The notes beneath the pieces were generated by a model. That model saw only the letters and a list, made by a program, of their open reading frames with translations, ran no database searches and was not told the DNA's origin. A stretch of 64,000 nt of DNA from Anodontia alba (lineage: Eukaryota > Mollusca > Bivalvia > Lucinida > Lucinidae): NCBI GenBank assembly GCA_964016985.1, contig OZ024824.1:120424951-120488950 (forward strand), given 5' to 3'. Of this stretch, positions 29,698-39,275 are shown one piece after another. The stretch's first letter is position 1. Every line of letters starts with the position of its first letter. A program made the position numbers and the translations under genes.

Positions 29698-30822
29698 TTA
29701 TCATCATATCATTATCAGATTTTTGATTAATGTGCAGGTACAGGGGCAATATCTACATCAATGGGCCCCCTTCCAAATAGCTAGCTGGCTTGCTGCACGC
29801 ATGGCAGATCTCGCACCAGATCTCCACATATATCTGTTATGAGGGTTGATAGCTGAGAGCTTCTGCTCTCTGCAAATCCCTCTGTCAGATGCTTCCATAT
29901 CCTTGGGCCTCCCAGGCCCACGTTTTCCCGCAACCTGTATGTGAAAAGCTGTCTTGACTGCACCATTGGAGCGTTCCACATACCAGCCGAGCCTTCTCTC
30001 CTTCAGAATGAGGTCCAGATCCTCAGTGCCAAGCCACGTAAGTAGTTCATTGGACCTGGTGGTGACAACTTCTGGTTTTGTCAAAGGCCAAGTCCCACTG
30101 GCATGGAGCATTACGCTCCGCACACCAGCTGTACACATGGCCATGTGTCTTGAAAGAGAGGTGGCGTGAAGAGAGAACTGGTAGCAGCTCCTTGAACTTC
30201 TTCCATGTGGTTTTTCCACATGTTGTGGTTGAAAGTTCACAGCCACCTGCTGCTGAGAGCATGTCTCCTAGGTAGCAAAAGGAAGCTACCACCTCCAGCT
30301 TGTCAGGTCCGACTTGGACTTTCCTCTGTGGTCTGCCATCCAAGGGGCGTGCAGTTCCTTGGCACCGTGTACATCTGTAATCAGAGTCCTTTGGCAAGCG
30401 CTTGAGCCCACTGCATTTCTTATGCACCGAGTGCTTGCAGCTGTTGCTGCCCACTCAAGTGCGACAGACAGCGCATGGAAACGGCACATGGAAACTTGCC
30501 CGAACTCTGCAGGAGGTCCAGGCCCATACCACAGATCATGATCTTTGTCTTTCCTGCATTTACTCTCAGTCCTTTCTTTTCCATTGCTTCTTTCCAAGTC
30601 AAAAGCCTTCTGGCACATTCCACGAGCAATTAAGCGATGATAACAAGGTCATTGGCATAGAGGCGCTCCTAGGGGACCCCAGAGCGGAACTCTCGTGATA
30701 AGGCTTCAAGCACAATGATGAAGAGAAGCAGGCTGAGTACTGAGCCTTGGTGAACACCGACCTTCACGTCAAACTCTTCACTGTACCCCTCACCAACACA
30801 AACACGGCTCCGCACATTTGAT
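29698..30822 (-). pseudogene. Non-LTR retrotransposon reverse transcriptase, broken 5'-truncated copy
   Basis: Read on the minus strand from about 30820 down to 29758, fragments in several frames give the 3' half of a LINE reverse transcriptase. These are a motif-B region GVHQGSVLSLLLF, a YADD-equivalent read as YAND (30640-30670), then LRVNAGKTKIM, a degenerate Cys/His finger region (CKHSVHKKCSGLKRL), the FCYLGDMLSAAGG thumb region and a C-terminal stretch with RRLGWYVERSNGAV and GKRGPGRPK. In-frame stops and frame changes (near 30650, 30470 and 30130), and the Asp-to-Asn change in the catalytic box, show it is dead. The endonuclease half is absent, as expected for 5' truncation. It is inserted in a family E element, whose sequence continues on both sides. 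Confidence 0.85.
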
Positions 30823-31010
30823 TACACTTTAAAATCTTCTTCTCCAGAATCAAGAAGGCTGTGAGGCTGAATCTTGGTATATAGCATAGGGAACTCGAGG
30901 TCTACCAATTTTGTTCAAATGATGGAAGTAGGTTGACCTTTGACTTTTTATGACAAGGTCAGATTTTCACCCCCATACATTTGTATGGGGAAAATGTTAA
31001 AAAATCATTT
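30823..31010. mobile_element. Family E element, continuation after the LINE insertion
   Basis: AAAATCTTCTTCTCCAGAAT and GAGGCTGAATCTTGGTATA match the equivalent part of the E repeats at 29060 and 32205, confirming that the LINE piece interrupted a continuous element. Confidence 0.65.
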
Positions 31011-31011
31011 T

Positions 31012-31690
31012 TAGCTCGCCTGGACAAAGTCCAGGAAAAGCTATTGCACTATCCCCCGGCATTTGCGTCGGCAGTGGCGTTGGAGTCGGCGTCCACATTT
31101 ACGTTGGATTTATTTTTAAAAGCTTCTATTTTCCAGACCATTTGATAGATTTGGTTCGTATTTGGTATGATGATAGATAGTTCCAAAGTTTTATTCAGCA
31201 ATACCCCAGCCTATTACCTCAGGGTCAAGGTCATGGACTTAGAAATTTTTAATGTTAAAGATTTTTTTTAAGAGCTCATATTTTCCAAACTATTTGATGA
31301 ATTTTGTTCATATTTTGGTATGATGATAAATACAGTTCCAATGTTTTATTCAGCAGTACCCTGCCTATGACCTCTTATATTAAAGTTTTTAAACGCTCAT
31401 ATTTTCCAAACCATATGATGGATTTAGTTCATATTTGACACGATGATAGGTACAGGTCCAAAGTTTTATTCAACAATACTCACTGCCCTTACCCATGGCG
31501 TCAAGGTCAAAGTTAAGAACTTAGAAATTTTATATTAAAGTGTTTTAAGAGCTCATATTTTCCAAACCATATGATAGATTTGGTTCATATTTGGAATGAT
31601 AATAGACACAGGTCCAAATTTTATTCATCATCACCCCCACCCATGCCTATGACCTCAAGGTCACGGTCACAGACTTAAATTGATCCCTGA
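31012..31690. mobile_element. Second E-type element with AGGTCA units (left end)
   Basis: It opens TTAGCTCGCCTGGACAAAGT, then AAGTCCAGGAAAAGCTATTG, a small hairpin typical of these left ends. About four units of roughly 120-180 bp follow, with TTTGGTATGATGATA and TCAAGGTCA-type words, related to 1-595. Its right end is not clear. Confidence 0.6.
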
Positions 31691-31779
31691 TAATTCAAAT
31701 TCATGACAACAAATGACCAAACCTTAGCACAAGAAACCTTATCAAGAGCTAAAATGCCATAACATTCCTTTTACTGGTT

Positions 31780-31870
31780 CTAAATATTGGGACAGATAGG
31801 CCAAAGCAAACATTGCTGACCCAGATCAGACTGGTCCTAAAGAGCACCCTGACACTCCAGTATCAGCCCA
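31780..31870. mobile_element. Family B fragment
   Basis: AATATTGGGACAGATAGGCC and CATTGCTGACCCAGATCAGA are the left half of the B hairpin; the rest is lost. Confidence 0.45.
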
Positions 31871-31989
31871 ATTCCAGGTGAGCTATGCTGTCTGCTGACA
31901 GCTCTTTCTTAATGGATAATTAAGACTAATGGCTGAAACTTACAATGTATGATAAAAGTAGTAAAACTGTTTAGCTACTATCAAAATTT

Positions 31990-32443
31990 TGGGGTTATCT
32001 GCTTTTGCCCTTGGGCTCTATACATGTATAAAATTGTGAAATCTTTAAATGTCTTCTGAAACAGCTTGAACAGTTTTCACTAGATTTCACATGGGGCCCT
32101 CTATCGAAAGGATGATGACAATTCATTCAAATGGCTCTACTCCATTGAACAAGATGGCTGCCATGCCCATACATGTATATGGTAGAACACTTAAAAATCT
32201 TCTTCTCCAGAACTAAGAAAGGTCTGAGGCTGAATCTTGGTATACAGCATTAGGGACTAGAAAGTCTACTTAAAGTTTGTTGAAATGATGGTACTAGGTT
32301 GATCTTGGACCTTTTTATGGTATGGTCAAAATTTGTGTTCTAGTTGCTGTGGCAATACTGGAAGAAGTTGCGTGGCATTTGCAGATATGCAATAGCTGTA
32401 TTTATCAGGTGAGCGAATCATGGCCCATGGGCTTCTTGTTTTT
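31990..32443. mobile_element. Right end of a family E element
   Basis: The units with GATGGCTGCCATGCCCATAC and CTTCTTCTCCAGAACTAAG resume here, and the terminus reads CAGGTGAGCGAATCATGGCC then CATGGGCTTCTTG. It probably belongs to the element opened at 28836, with the second E-type element nested inside. Confidence 0.55.
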
Positions 32444-32639
32444 CATCTTAGAAGTACAGTATAATAGGTGGATCATATTTATGACATTCCTACACCAGAG
32501 AAGATGTCTGACATTTTTTGGGGGGTCCAGAACCAGTTAACGTTGGTATTAAGTTGGCATCAGTCTGATAATTTCTTGTGTCCATGTTATATTTTGAATG
32601 GGTTGACAGATTATAATTTAACTTGCAGGTATACATCAT

Positions 32640-33250
32640 TTGGAAAAGCTTCAGAGCTATTTGGTATCATGATAGATACTGATCAAAAGTTTTTATCAGC
32701 ACCATCAGCACTCATGATGGTGACCTTGAGGTCGAGGTCATAGACTAAGATTTTAAATGTTTAAATTTTCGTTAAAGTTTTTAATATCTCATTATTTCCT
32801 AACCTTATCACCAATTTGATTCATCTTTGGTATGATGATACATATTGGTCCAAAATTTTGCGCAGTACCATCCACACCACCCTAGATCATGTCAAGGTCA
32901 AGGTCACATACTTAGAATTTCCATGTTAAAAATTTTATGTCAAAGTTTTTAGGATCTCATTACTTCTAAACTACATGATGGATTTAGTTCCTATTTGGTA
33001 TCATGATAGATACTGGTCAAAAGTTTTTATCGGCACCATCAGCACTCATGACCGTGACCTTGAGGTCGAGGTCATAGACTTAGAATCTAAATGTTAAAGA
33101 GTTTGTTAAAGATTTTAAGACCTCATTATTTCCTAACCTTATCACCAATTTGATTCATCTTTGGTATGATGATACATATTGGTCCAAATTTTGCACAATA
33201 CCATCCCCACCACCCTAGGTCATGACAAGGTCACAGGTTGAGAATTTTCA
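32640..33250 (+). repeat. AGGTCA-rich tandem units (same as 1-595)
   Basis: Three to four units of about 170 bp: TTTGGTATCATGATAGATAC, CATGACCGTGACCTTGAGGT and CAGTACCATCCCCACCACCC. The order of modules is the same as at the window start. Confidence 0.7.
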
Positions 33251-33299
33251 TGTTAACTGACAAGGGTTAAATGAGCAATAATTTGCAATAAACTAGTTA

Positions 33300-33400
33300 A
33301 GAAGAATATCATAGCTCCAGATAATAGGTGTACCCATGAAAATATATGTTGTGGGTACTGGTTACAAGTGTTCTGATTTACATTTTGGTTCAAGAATGTG
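33300..33400. mobile_element. Family A left arm fragment
   Basis: CATAGCTCCAGATAATAGG and ATATGTTGTGGGTACTGG are present, but the second arm is missing. Confidence 0.5.
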
Positions 33401-33454
33401 CTTTATCCAGAGTGATGAGTATTTACTGTCATCTCTTGGAATGCCAGTAATTGT

Positions 33455-33680
33455 GAGTTACTGTATTTACCCTAAGTATTGTAACACCTTATCTACTTAC
33501 CATACTTGTCCTAAAATTTGAAATAGTCCATTCTACTACCTCTTGGTGTGTCTAAAATATTGTTGTATGTATGGCAAACATTGTAAACCCTGATCAAACA
33601 CCTCGTTCTGCTGCCTCTGATCTAGGTCTGCACTGTTTGCAAAGGCATATCCGTCTCATTATACTTAGGGTTATTTATTA
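33455..33680. mobile_element. Family B MITE
   Basis: GTATTTACCCTAAGTATTG opens it and TACTTAGGGTTATTTATT closes it. The hairpin ACCCTGATCAAACACC pairs with CTCTGATCTAGGTCTGC. Confidence 0.7.
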
Positions 33681-33796
33681 CAGTACATAAAGCCGAAACA
33701 ATAAAGGTTACATTATAGAGCAATGTTCCTGGCAAATAGCTTCCTCCAAATGTTTTTCTACATAATGATAATACCTGTACAGAGTAGAGGTAGCTA

Positions 33797-34205
33797 CCAT
33801 ATTTACTGTAAATATTGGGGCAGACAGTCTGAGCAAACAGTGTAGACCCAGATCAGATGCCACAGAATGTGGCATCTGATCAGGTCGGCACTATTTGCCA
33901 CTTATTCAACAGCTTTTAGACAAATAAACAGGCAGTAAAATGATCTGACACAAATTATGGGACAAGTATGGTAACATAGCTCTTGATAAGGCACTTTTTT
34001 CAACCAAAAAGTATCTGTATTTTTCTTATTTCTCGATGAAATCATATGTTGTGGTACTCATTAGAAGCGCCTCACTGAGGTGCTTCTAATGAGTACCCAC
34101 AACATCTGTTTTCGTTGAGAAATAAGAAAGCTATTTTACTGATACCTACTCTTATCTAGACCTATGATGGTAAGGAGTAAGGTGTCCAATACTAAGGGTA
34201 AATAA
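33797..34205. mobile_element. Family B MITE interrupted by family A
   Basis: ACCATATTTACTGTAAATAT on the left and CAATACTAAGGGTAAATAAA on the right bracket an A element. The hairpin CAGATGCCACAGAATGTGGC with CATCTGATCAGG is intact left of the insertion. Confidence 0.7.
33975..34166. mobile_element. Family A MITE nested in B
   Basis: CATAGCTCTTGATAAGGCAC to CTTATCTAGACCTATG. The arms GTGGTACTCATTAGAAGCGC and GTGCTTCTAATGAGTACCC differ by one deletion. Confidence 0.75.
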
Positions 34206-34314
34206 AGTATTTTTTCTTCATATATTGTGTGCTAATGACATGGTGCCAATTAATTCACCTGTTTCTCAGTGTTCTTGTACAATATGGCAAACTCAGATTC
34301 AGTTTTTCTCCAGT

Positions 34315-34347
34315 TTAAGGGAGCTTTGAGAGGAATTTTTAAACGGG
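34315..34347 (+). other. Possible 33-nt microexon
   Basis: A pyrimidine-rich acceptor (TTTTTCTCCAG) and a strong donor (CGG then GTAAGT) enclose 33 bases open in phase 0, FKGALRGIFKR. The phase agrees with the donor of the candidate exon at 28489-28587, but not with the next candidate at 36517. Chance is a real possibility. Confidence 0.2.
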
Positions 34348-34641
34348 TAAGTGTATTTTATAACATGAAATTCCTTGTTGATACTGTGTAGGTCTACTGT
34401 CTCAAGTATGGTTACTTAACCTGGTTGGATAGTAAACTGAGGGGCTATGTTACGAGTTGGTTGGTGTTTCATCCAGCTTGAGAAATGTGTATTTCCTCTA
34501 AGTTAGATTTTTATTTTCATCTTTGAGCATTTCTGTTTATATTAAGACATATGCATAACTGAAGGTGAGATGGTAATATATAATGTGGAAGCTCAATAGA
34601 ATTGTCACATATTTTGGTATGGCATCGAGGTTTTACATTCA
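34348..34641. other. No feature recognised
   Basis: Single-copy-looking AT-rich sequence without gene support. Confidence 0.4.
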
Positions 34642-34643
34642 GT

Positions 34644-34856
34644 TAACCCTTAAAGCGCCAATCACAACATCAGCAGACAACATTTTGAAATTTTTCTCTT
34701 TTTTTTAATTTTTCAAAGAAAACAAGTCTTGATATTTCATGTGAATCGTCTGCTTGGCAGACGATTCACATGAAATGTCAAGACTTGTTATCTTTAAAAA
34801 ATTTTTAAAAAAAAGATATCGTCTGCTACAAATTTTGCTTGGCTGTTTAAAGGTTA
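34644..34856. mobile_element. Family G variant (perfect CATGAAATGTCAAGACTT hairpin)
   Basis: TTAACCCTTAAAGCGCCAAT opens it and GGCTGTTTAAAGGTTAA closes it. The centre pairs CATTTCATGTGAATCGTCTG with CAGACGATTCACATGAAATG without mismatch. Confidence 0.75.
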
Positions 34857-34941
34857 AAGGAGTTACAATTACTGGTGGTAGTTTTGCTGCAGGATGGCTG
34901 TTTCTCTGGTAAAAAGAGAAATAACAGAGATTAACACTTAA

Positions 34942-35153
34942 TTAACCCTTGTCCTGCTGAACCCAGATATACCCTGTTTTGCAAACAGTGTAGGTCCAGA
35001 TCAGTTGGCTTCTGAAGAAGCCAACTGATCAGGATCTGCACTGTTTGTCATCAAGTATGCAATTTATAACAACAATCTGGATCAAGTAACCTGACTGGCT
35101 GAAAATTAGAAGTGGGCATGGCATCTTTATTTATTCAGCAGGACGAGGGTTAA
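34942..35153. mobile_element. Family D MITE (complete)
   Basis: TTAACCCTTGTCCTGCTGAA to TTCAGCAGGACGAGGGTTAA; hairpin GATCAGTTGGCTTCTGAAG intact. Confidence 0.85.
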
Positions 35154-35159
35154 AACACC

Positions 35160-35510
35160 ATGAAAAGTTGTAGCAGATGACAGTCTGATTTGTTTATCAT
35201 TTTTAGAGAAAAGTCTATCATTTTTAGAGAAAATAAGGCTTGACATTTCATATGAATGGTCTGCCAGGCAGAAAATAAGGCTTGATATTACATAAAATGT
35301 CAAACCTTATTGCCTAGCAGATGTTTCACATGAAATGTCAAGCCTTATTGCTAGCAGAACAGATTATTTACATGAAATATCAGCCTTATTACTTAGCAGA
35401 TGATTCAAATGAAATGTCAAGCCTTGTTTTCTCAGAAAAGTAATAATAATGATAAAACAAAATTCAGATGTCAGCTGCAGTTGTGATTGGCACTCTAAAA
35501 GTTAAGATAA
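35160..35510. repeat. Expanded G-type hairpin module array
   Basis: The word CATGAAATGTCAAGCCTTAT and variants occur four to five times in both orientations between 35225 and 35430, separated by GCAGATGATTCA-type words. It looks like a G-variant element in which the central hairpin was amplified. Confidence 0.6.
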
Positions 35511-35520
35511 GGATGCTGCG

Positions 35521-35828
35521 CCAGCCTCGGTGGCTCAGTTGGATGCGCCGTCCGACTGGAGACCAGGAGGTCGCGGGTTCAACCCCCGCCGAGGTCAGCA
35601 ACATTCTTTCGTGGAGATTGATCATGAAATATTTTCTACGGTCATTCTCTCCCTTCCACTGATTCAAGAAGGGCAGTTGTCAGTTTCTGGCGAAAGAATG
35701 TTCACAGTACTGGTTAACCGCTTAGAGGACTAAGCCTGCCCAGTAAACGTGTGGTTAGGTAAACTAACCGCGCTCGACATGACCCCATTGGGTTGACTGG
35801 GCCGTAAAACCTCAACACAAACAAATAA
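35521..35828 (+). mobile_element. SINE1 (tRNA-derived), full length
   Basis: The head has box A-like TGGCTCAGTTGG and box B-like GGTTCAACCCC, with CGTCCGACTGGAGACCAGG between them. The body contains TCGTGGAGATTGATCATGAA, CAGTTGTCAGTTTCTGGCGA and CCGCTTAGAGGACTAAGCC. The tail is GGGCCGTAAAACCTCAACAC then CAAACAAA. It is a good reference copy for the family. Confidence 0.85.
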
Positions 35829-36044
35829 GGATGCTGCATGGTGTTCCACCAAGTGGAAGAGCTTTAAAGTGTTTCAGAAGGCATAATTTCTCCCTTTACC
35901 ATTCTGGGAGAAAAAAAATTGCCCACGGAAAATTGCCTCCCTTGTAGTTGAAACCTCTGAAAACTGGCTACTCTTGGAGGAAAGAATTTACTCTCAGAGA
36001 GAACACTTTTTTCTATATCTCATTTTAGTCTGGAGATGCCAGAA

Positions 36045-36318
36045 GGGAGGTGATCAGGAGGTTGCTGGTTTGACCCCTGCCGGGTCGGCAACATTCTTTC
36101 ATGGAGATTGATCATGAAATATTTTCTATGGTCATTCTCTCCCTTCTGCTGATTCAAGGGCAGTTGTCAGTTTCTGGCCAAAGAATGCACACAGATCTGG
36201 TTAACCACTTAGAGGACTAAGCCTGCCCAGTAAAAGTGTGGTTAGGTAAACTGACCACGCTCAACATTACCCCATTGGGTTGACTGAGCCGTAAAACCTT
36301 AACACAAACAAACAAAAG
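36045..36318 (+). mobile_element. SINE1, head truncated
   Basis: It starts within the anticodon region (GTGATCAGGAGGTTGCTGG) and includes the whole body and tail (GAGCCGTAAAACCTTAACAC then AAACAAACAAAA). Confidence 0.75.
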
Positions 36319-36487
36319 GGTAATTGGCAAACAGTGCAGACTTAGGTCAGATGATGCAGAAAGTGGCATCTGATCAGGGTTTACACTGTTTGCATTAATT
36401 ACAAGAATTTCTTTAAAACATATAATAATAAAAATAGACCATTCCGGAGAGTTGTGGTAGAAGAGTCCACTCAGTGTAAATGGGTTA
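36319..36487. mobile_element. Family J MITE (left end lost)
   Basis: GGTAATTGGCAAACAGTGCA, a hairpin with AGATGATGCAGAAAGTGGCA and the end CACTCAGTGTAAATGGGTTA. Confidence 0.6.
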
Positions 36488-36516
36488 AGAGTAGGCTGCC
36501 TCCATTGATTAGAAGA

Positions 36517-36583
36517 ATGGCAAATATTTCCATATCAGTGATGTGTCAATTTCCTCTTGAAGCTAGAAATAACCTCGAAAGAG
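36517..36583 (+). CDS. Candidate exon 1 of the acidic-protein gene
   Basis: From an ATG at 36517 the frame reads 22 codons (MANISISVMCQFPLEARNNL then ER) plus one base and meets a donor, GAG then GTAAGC, at 36584. The spare G joins the next exon to give Gly, keeping phase 1. An alternative is an internal exon beginning after TATTTCCATATCAG at 36538, also compatible with a phase-1 predecessor. It lies outside the J element ending at 36487 and the SINE1 tail at 36650. Splicing to 36993 removes a 409-bp intron. Support is phase compatibility and splice-site quality only. Confidence 0.4.
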
Positions 36584-36649
36584 GTAAGCTATTGTTTAGT
36601 GTTCCAATCAATTTAGAAGGAGCTTGTCATAAACAGACTGCCCTGCCCT

Positions 36650-36745
36650 GGAAAAAGTGTGGTTAGGTGAACTGACCGCGCTCGACATAACCCTAATGGG
36701 ATGACTGGACCGTAAAACCTCAACACAAACACTCAACACAACAAT
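36650..36745 (+). mobile_element. SINE1 3' fragment within the intron
   Basis: AAGTGTGGTTAGGTGAACTG, then GGACCGTAAAACCTCAACAC and an A/C-rich tail. The head and most of the body are absent. Confidence 0.7.
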
Positions 36746-36768
36746 AAACAGACTGCAAACATGCCTAT

Positions 36769-36956
36769 CATAGCTCAAGATTAGAGGGTATTCACATAAT
36801 ATTTTTCTTATTTCTCCATGAAAACAGGTTGTGGGTACTCATTAGAAGCACCTAACTGAGGTGCTTCTAATGAGTGCCTCAGCATATGTTTCTGTGGAGA
36901 ACTAAGACAGATATCAGTATTTTTCAGTTGAAAAAGGTGCCTTATTGGGAGCTATG
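36769..36956. mobile_element. Family A MITE within the intron
   Basis: CATAGCTCAAGATTAGAGGG to CTTATTGGGAGCTATG. The arms GTGGGTACTCATTAGAAGCA and GTGCTTCTAATGAGTGCC are mostly paired. It ends only 36 bp before the exon at 36993. Confidence 0.75.
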
Positions 36957-36992
36957 CATATTCTTGTCTATTCCTGATGTGTGTTTAAACAG

Positions 36993-37202
36993 GTTATGTG
37001 ATGACCTGGCTCAGTTATTATTATTCTCTATTTAAGACTGTGGAATCTGGTGAAGAAGCCAAAATGGAACCAACTTGTGAAACTCAGACAGAACAGCCTA
37101 GCTCTTTGATGGTTCCCATAGACCCAGAGCCAACAGACCAGGTGCCCAGTGAACAGCTGTCCACTAACCAGACTTCTGTTGACCAACCAGCACCTCAGCA
37201 GG
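36993..37202 (+). CDS. Exon of an acidic-protein gene (70 codons)
   Basis: The acceptor GTGTGTTTAAACAG precedes 36993 and the donor CAGCAGG then GTAAGC follows 37202. The exon is 210 bp, phase 1 at both ends, and open throughout. It encodes a hydrophobic/aromatic segment YVMTWLSYYYSLFKTVESGE, then a Pro/Gln/Thr/Glu-rich low-complexity stretch with PIDPEPTDQVPSEQLSTNQ. The VMTWLSYYYSLF part resembles the last helix of calponin-homology domains in spacing of hydrophobics, but the rest of such a domain is not found, so I do not assign it. The exon is free of repeats. It joins 49097 in frame across an intron of about 11.9 kb filled with MITEs and SINEs. Confidence 0.6.
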
Positions 37203-37271
37203 GTAAGCATGATTTGCATCGTACAGTTTATATGGACCTCGTCAAGTGAAACACTAACTGTTTAAGTGAAT

Positions 37272-37811
37272 TGCAGACGAAGTCAACTCTCATTATCTCC
37301 ACATTGCTTGTCTCTAATAATCGCTTATCTTGAAGTGAAAATCTGGTCCCTGTTTAACCCTTGTCCTGCTGAATAAATTAAGATGCCATGCCCATTTCTA
37401 ATTTTCAGTCAGTCAGATAACTTCCTCCAGATTGTTGATATAAATTCACATTCTTAATGGCAAACAGTGCAGATCCAGATCAGTTGGCTTCTTCAGAAGC
37501 CAGCTGATCTGGATCTACACTGTTTGCAAAGGCAGGACATATCCGGGTTCAGCAGGACTAGTGTTAAACATGAAAAACTAACAACTGGTAACAAAATATT
37601 GTGAAAAAGAGGAAAAATTGCTTGTAAGGAGCATTTTTTCTCTTTTCCACAATATTTTCAATTTATCTGTAACTTAAGGAGTCCAATTACATATTCATTC
37701 ATCAATTTAGTTTTTCTTGAATTCTGCAAATCTGATATGTCCCGGTAGGGATATAGAAAAGTATTTCAGAGAGTCCCTTTGACTTTGAGATAACGGAAGT
37801 CGACTGTATTC
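37272..37811. mobile_element. Unnamed MITE with a nested family D element
   Basis: GAAGTCAACTCTCATTATCT on the left and TTGAGATAACGGAAGTCGAC on the right are inverted. The D element at 37354-37566 sits inside it. Confidence 0.5.
37354..37566. mobile_element. Family D MITE (complete, reverse orientation)
   Basis: TTAACCCTTGTCCTGCTGAA opens it; the close is CAGCAGGACTAGTGTTAAA. The hairpin reads GATCAGTTGGCTTCTTCAGA. Confidence 0.8.
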
Positions 37812-37892
37812 AGAATATCATATGCATATACAGATACATCAGGTCTTAAAGTCTCTTGAGGCTTGATACATTCTACAGTAACCAATGATCAT

Positions 37893-38455
37893 GTAGCTGG
37901 CCTCCATGGTTCAGTCAGATGCACATCCGATTGGTGATCAGGAGGGATTAGGTTTCAAGGGTTGATCGCAAGACTGTAGTAACTCAAACATACTTTTGAA
38001 ACCCTTGTTTAGGGGCAAATTTGACCCCTTTGTAAACATTGCAAATTTAGGTGCCATTGCTCATATGAGCAATGGCACCTAAATTTTCATTGTTTAAGAA
38101 AGAAATGTTGTAATCTTCATTACGTCTTCATGGTGAGGAGATTAAGTTTGGGGAAAAACAACCATCTCACTTACGTCAGTCTTACGCTCAACCCTCGGTT
38201 AAACTTTGGTCCCCGCCGGCTCTGGCAACAAATTTTTATGGAAATTGATCATAAAGTATTCTCTATGGTCATTTTCTCCCATCCTATGTTTTAAAAAGGG
38301 CAGTTGCCAGTTTCTGATGGAAGAATGTACACAAAAACTGGTTAACTGCTTAGAGGACTAAGCCTACCCAGGAAAAGTGTGGCTGGGTATATTGACTGGC
38401 TTGACATTGACCTTAATGGATTGTTGGGGCCGTAAAACCTCAACTCAATCAGTCA
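37893..38455 (+). mobile_element. SINE1 interrupted by a family K MITE
   Basis: The tRNA-like head (GGCCTCCATGGTTCAGTCAG) is separated from the body (CCCCGCCGGCTCTGGCAACA) by the K element at 37956-38196, which landed in the box B region. The tail is GGGCCGTAAAACCTCAACTC. Confidence 0.75.
37956..38196. mobile_element. Family K MITE, copy 4
   Basis: CAAGGGTTGATCGCAAGACT to AGTCTTACGCTCAACCCTCG; the centre is GTGCCATTGCTCATATGAGC. It is nested in SINE1, so K moved after SINE1. Confidence 0.8.
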
Positions 38456-38689
38456 GCCTGTGCAGATGCTCTAGGTAAGGAAGATACTACAAGATATTTT
38501 TATGCCCCCACCATTCAAAGAATGGTGGAAAGGGTATATAGTGTTACCCCTCTCTGTCCATCCGTCTCCATCCCTGTCTGGCATTAGCAATAATTTATTT
38601 GTGTTAAGTTTTTCACACGGGAGCATTCGTGTCCTTTGGACACATTTCTAGTTTTATTTTTGCACCATCTTATCTTGGAGTACTCATTG

Positions 38690-38845
38690 CATAGGTCTAG
38701 ATAAGAGTGGGTATCAGGAAAATAATTTTCTTATTTTTTGACGAAAACATGGCAAGGCGCTTCTAATGAGTACCCACAGCATATGTTTTTGTCGAGAAAT
38801 AAGAAAAATATAGCTACTTTTTGATTGAAAAAAGCAGTATGCCAT
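38690..38845. mobile_element. Family A MITE with partial loss of one arm
   Basis: CATAGGTCTAGATAAGAGTG, then GACGAAAACATGGCAAGGCG directly followed by CTTCTAATGAGTACCCAC. The first GTGGGTACTC arm has been deleted. Confidence 0.65.
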
Positions 38846-38939
38846 TGGAATGGCCTCATTGAGGTGAATGCAATGAGTAATCTACAAGATATGGTTGGTG
38901 CAACAGTAACAACAGATCCTAAATTATTACTTCAGTTAC

Positions 38940-39275
38940 AGTTAACCCTCTTTATACCGACACTCGATACAACAAAATTAGTTATAATGACAATTTGAAT
39001 GTAAAGAAACCTTCGCTGAAAAGGTGACAGTTAATGAGAAATTATGCGAGAATATTGTATTAAAACTTCAAGTAACATATGTTTTGGATATTTGTTAGAA
39101 TTGCCTCACTGAGGCAATTCTAACAAATATCCAAAACATATGTTCTGTGAGGAAATAAGAACAAAATCTTTCTTACAAATCATTCTGTCCAGTAAGGATT
39201 CTTTACAACAGCAAATTCATTTTAATGGCATTATCTTGGCAACAAATGCTGTCGTTGTAATGAGGGTTCACTGTA
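38940..39275. mobile_element. H-like MITE with a nested palindrome
   Basis: TTAACCCTCTTTATACCGAC on the left and TGTAATGAGGGTTCACTGTA on the right are inverted. A separate palindrome (39078-39143, ATGTTTTGGATATTTGTTAG with complement and a GCCTCACTGAGGC turn) is inside. Confidence 0.55.

Noticed and set aside
34285..34314. ATG at 34285 as the start of a first exon (MANSDSVFLQ and onward)
   Set aside because: The frame reaches the donor in phase 0 and cannot join 36517 or 36993; the acceptor before 34315 is an equally good reading.
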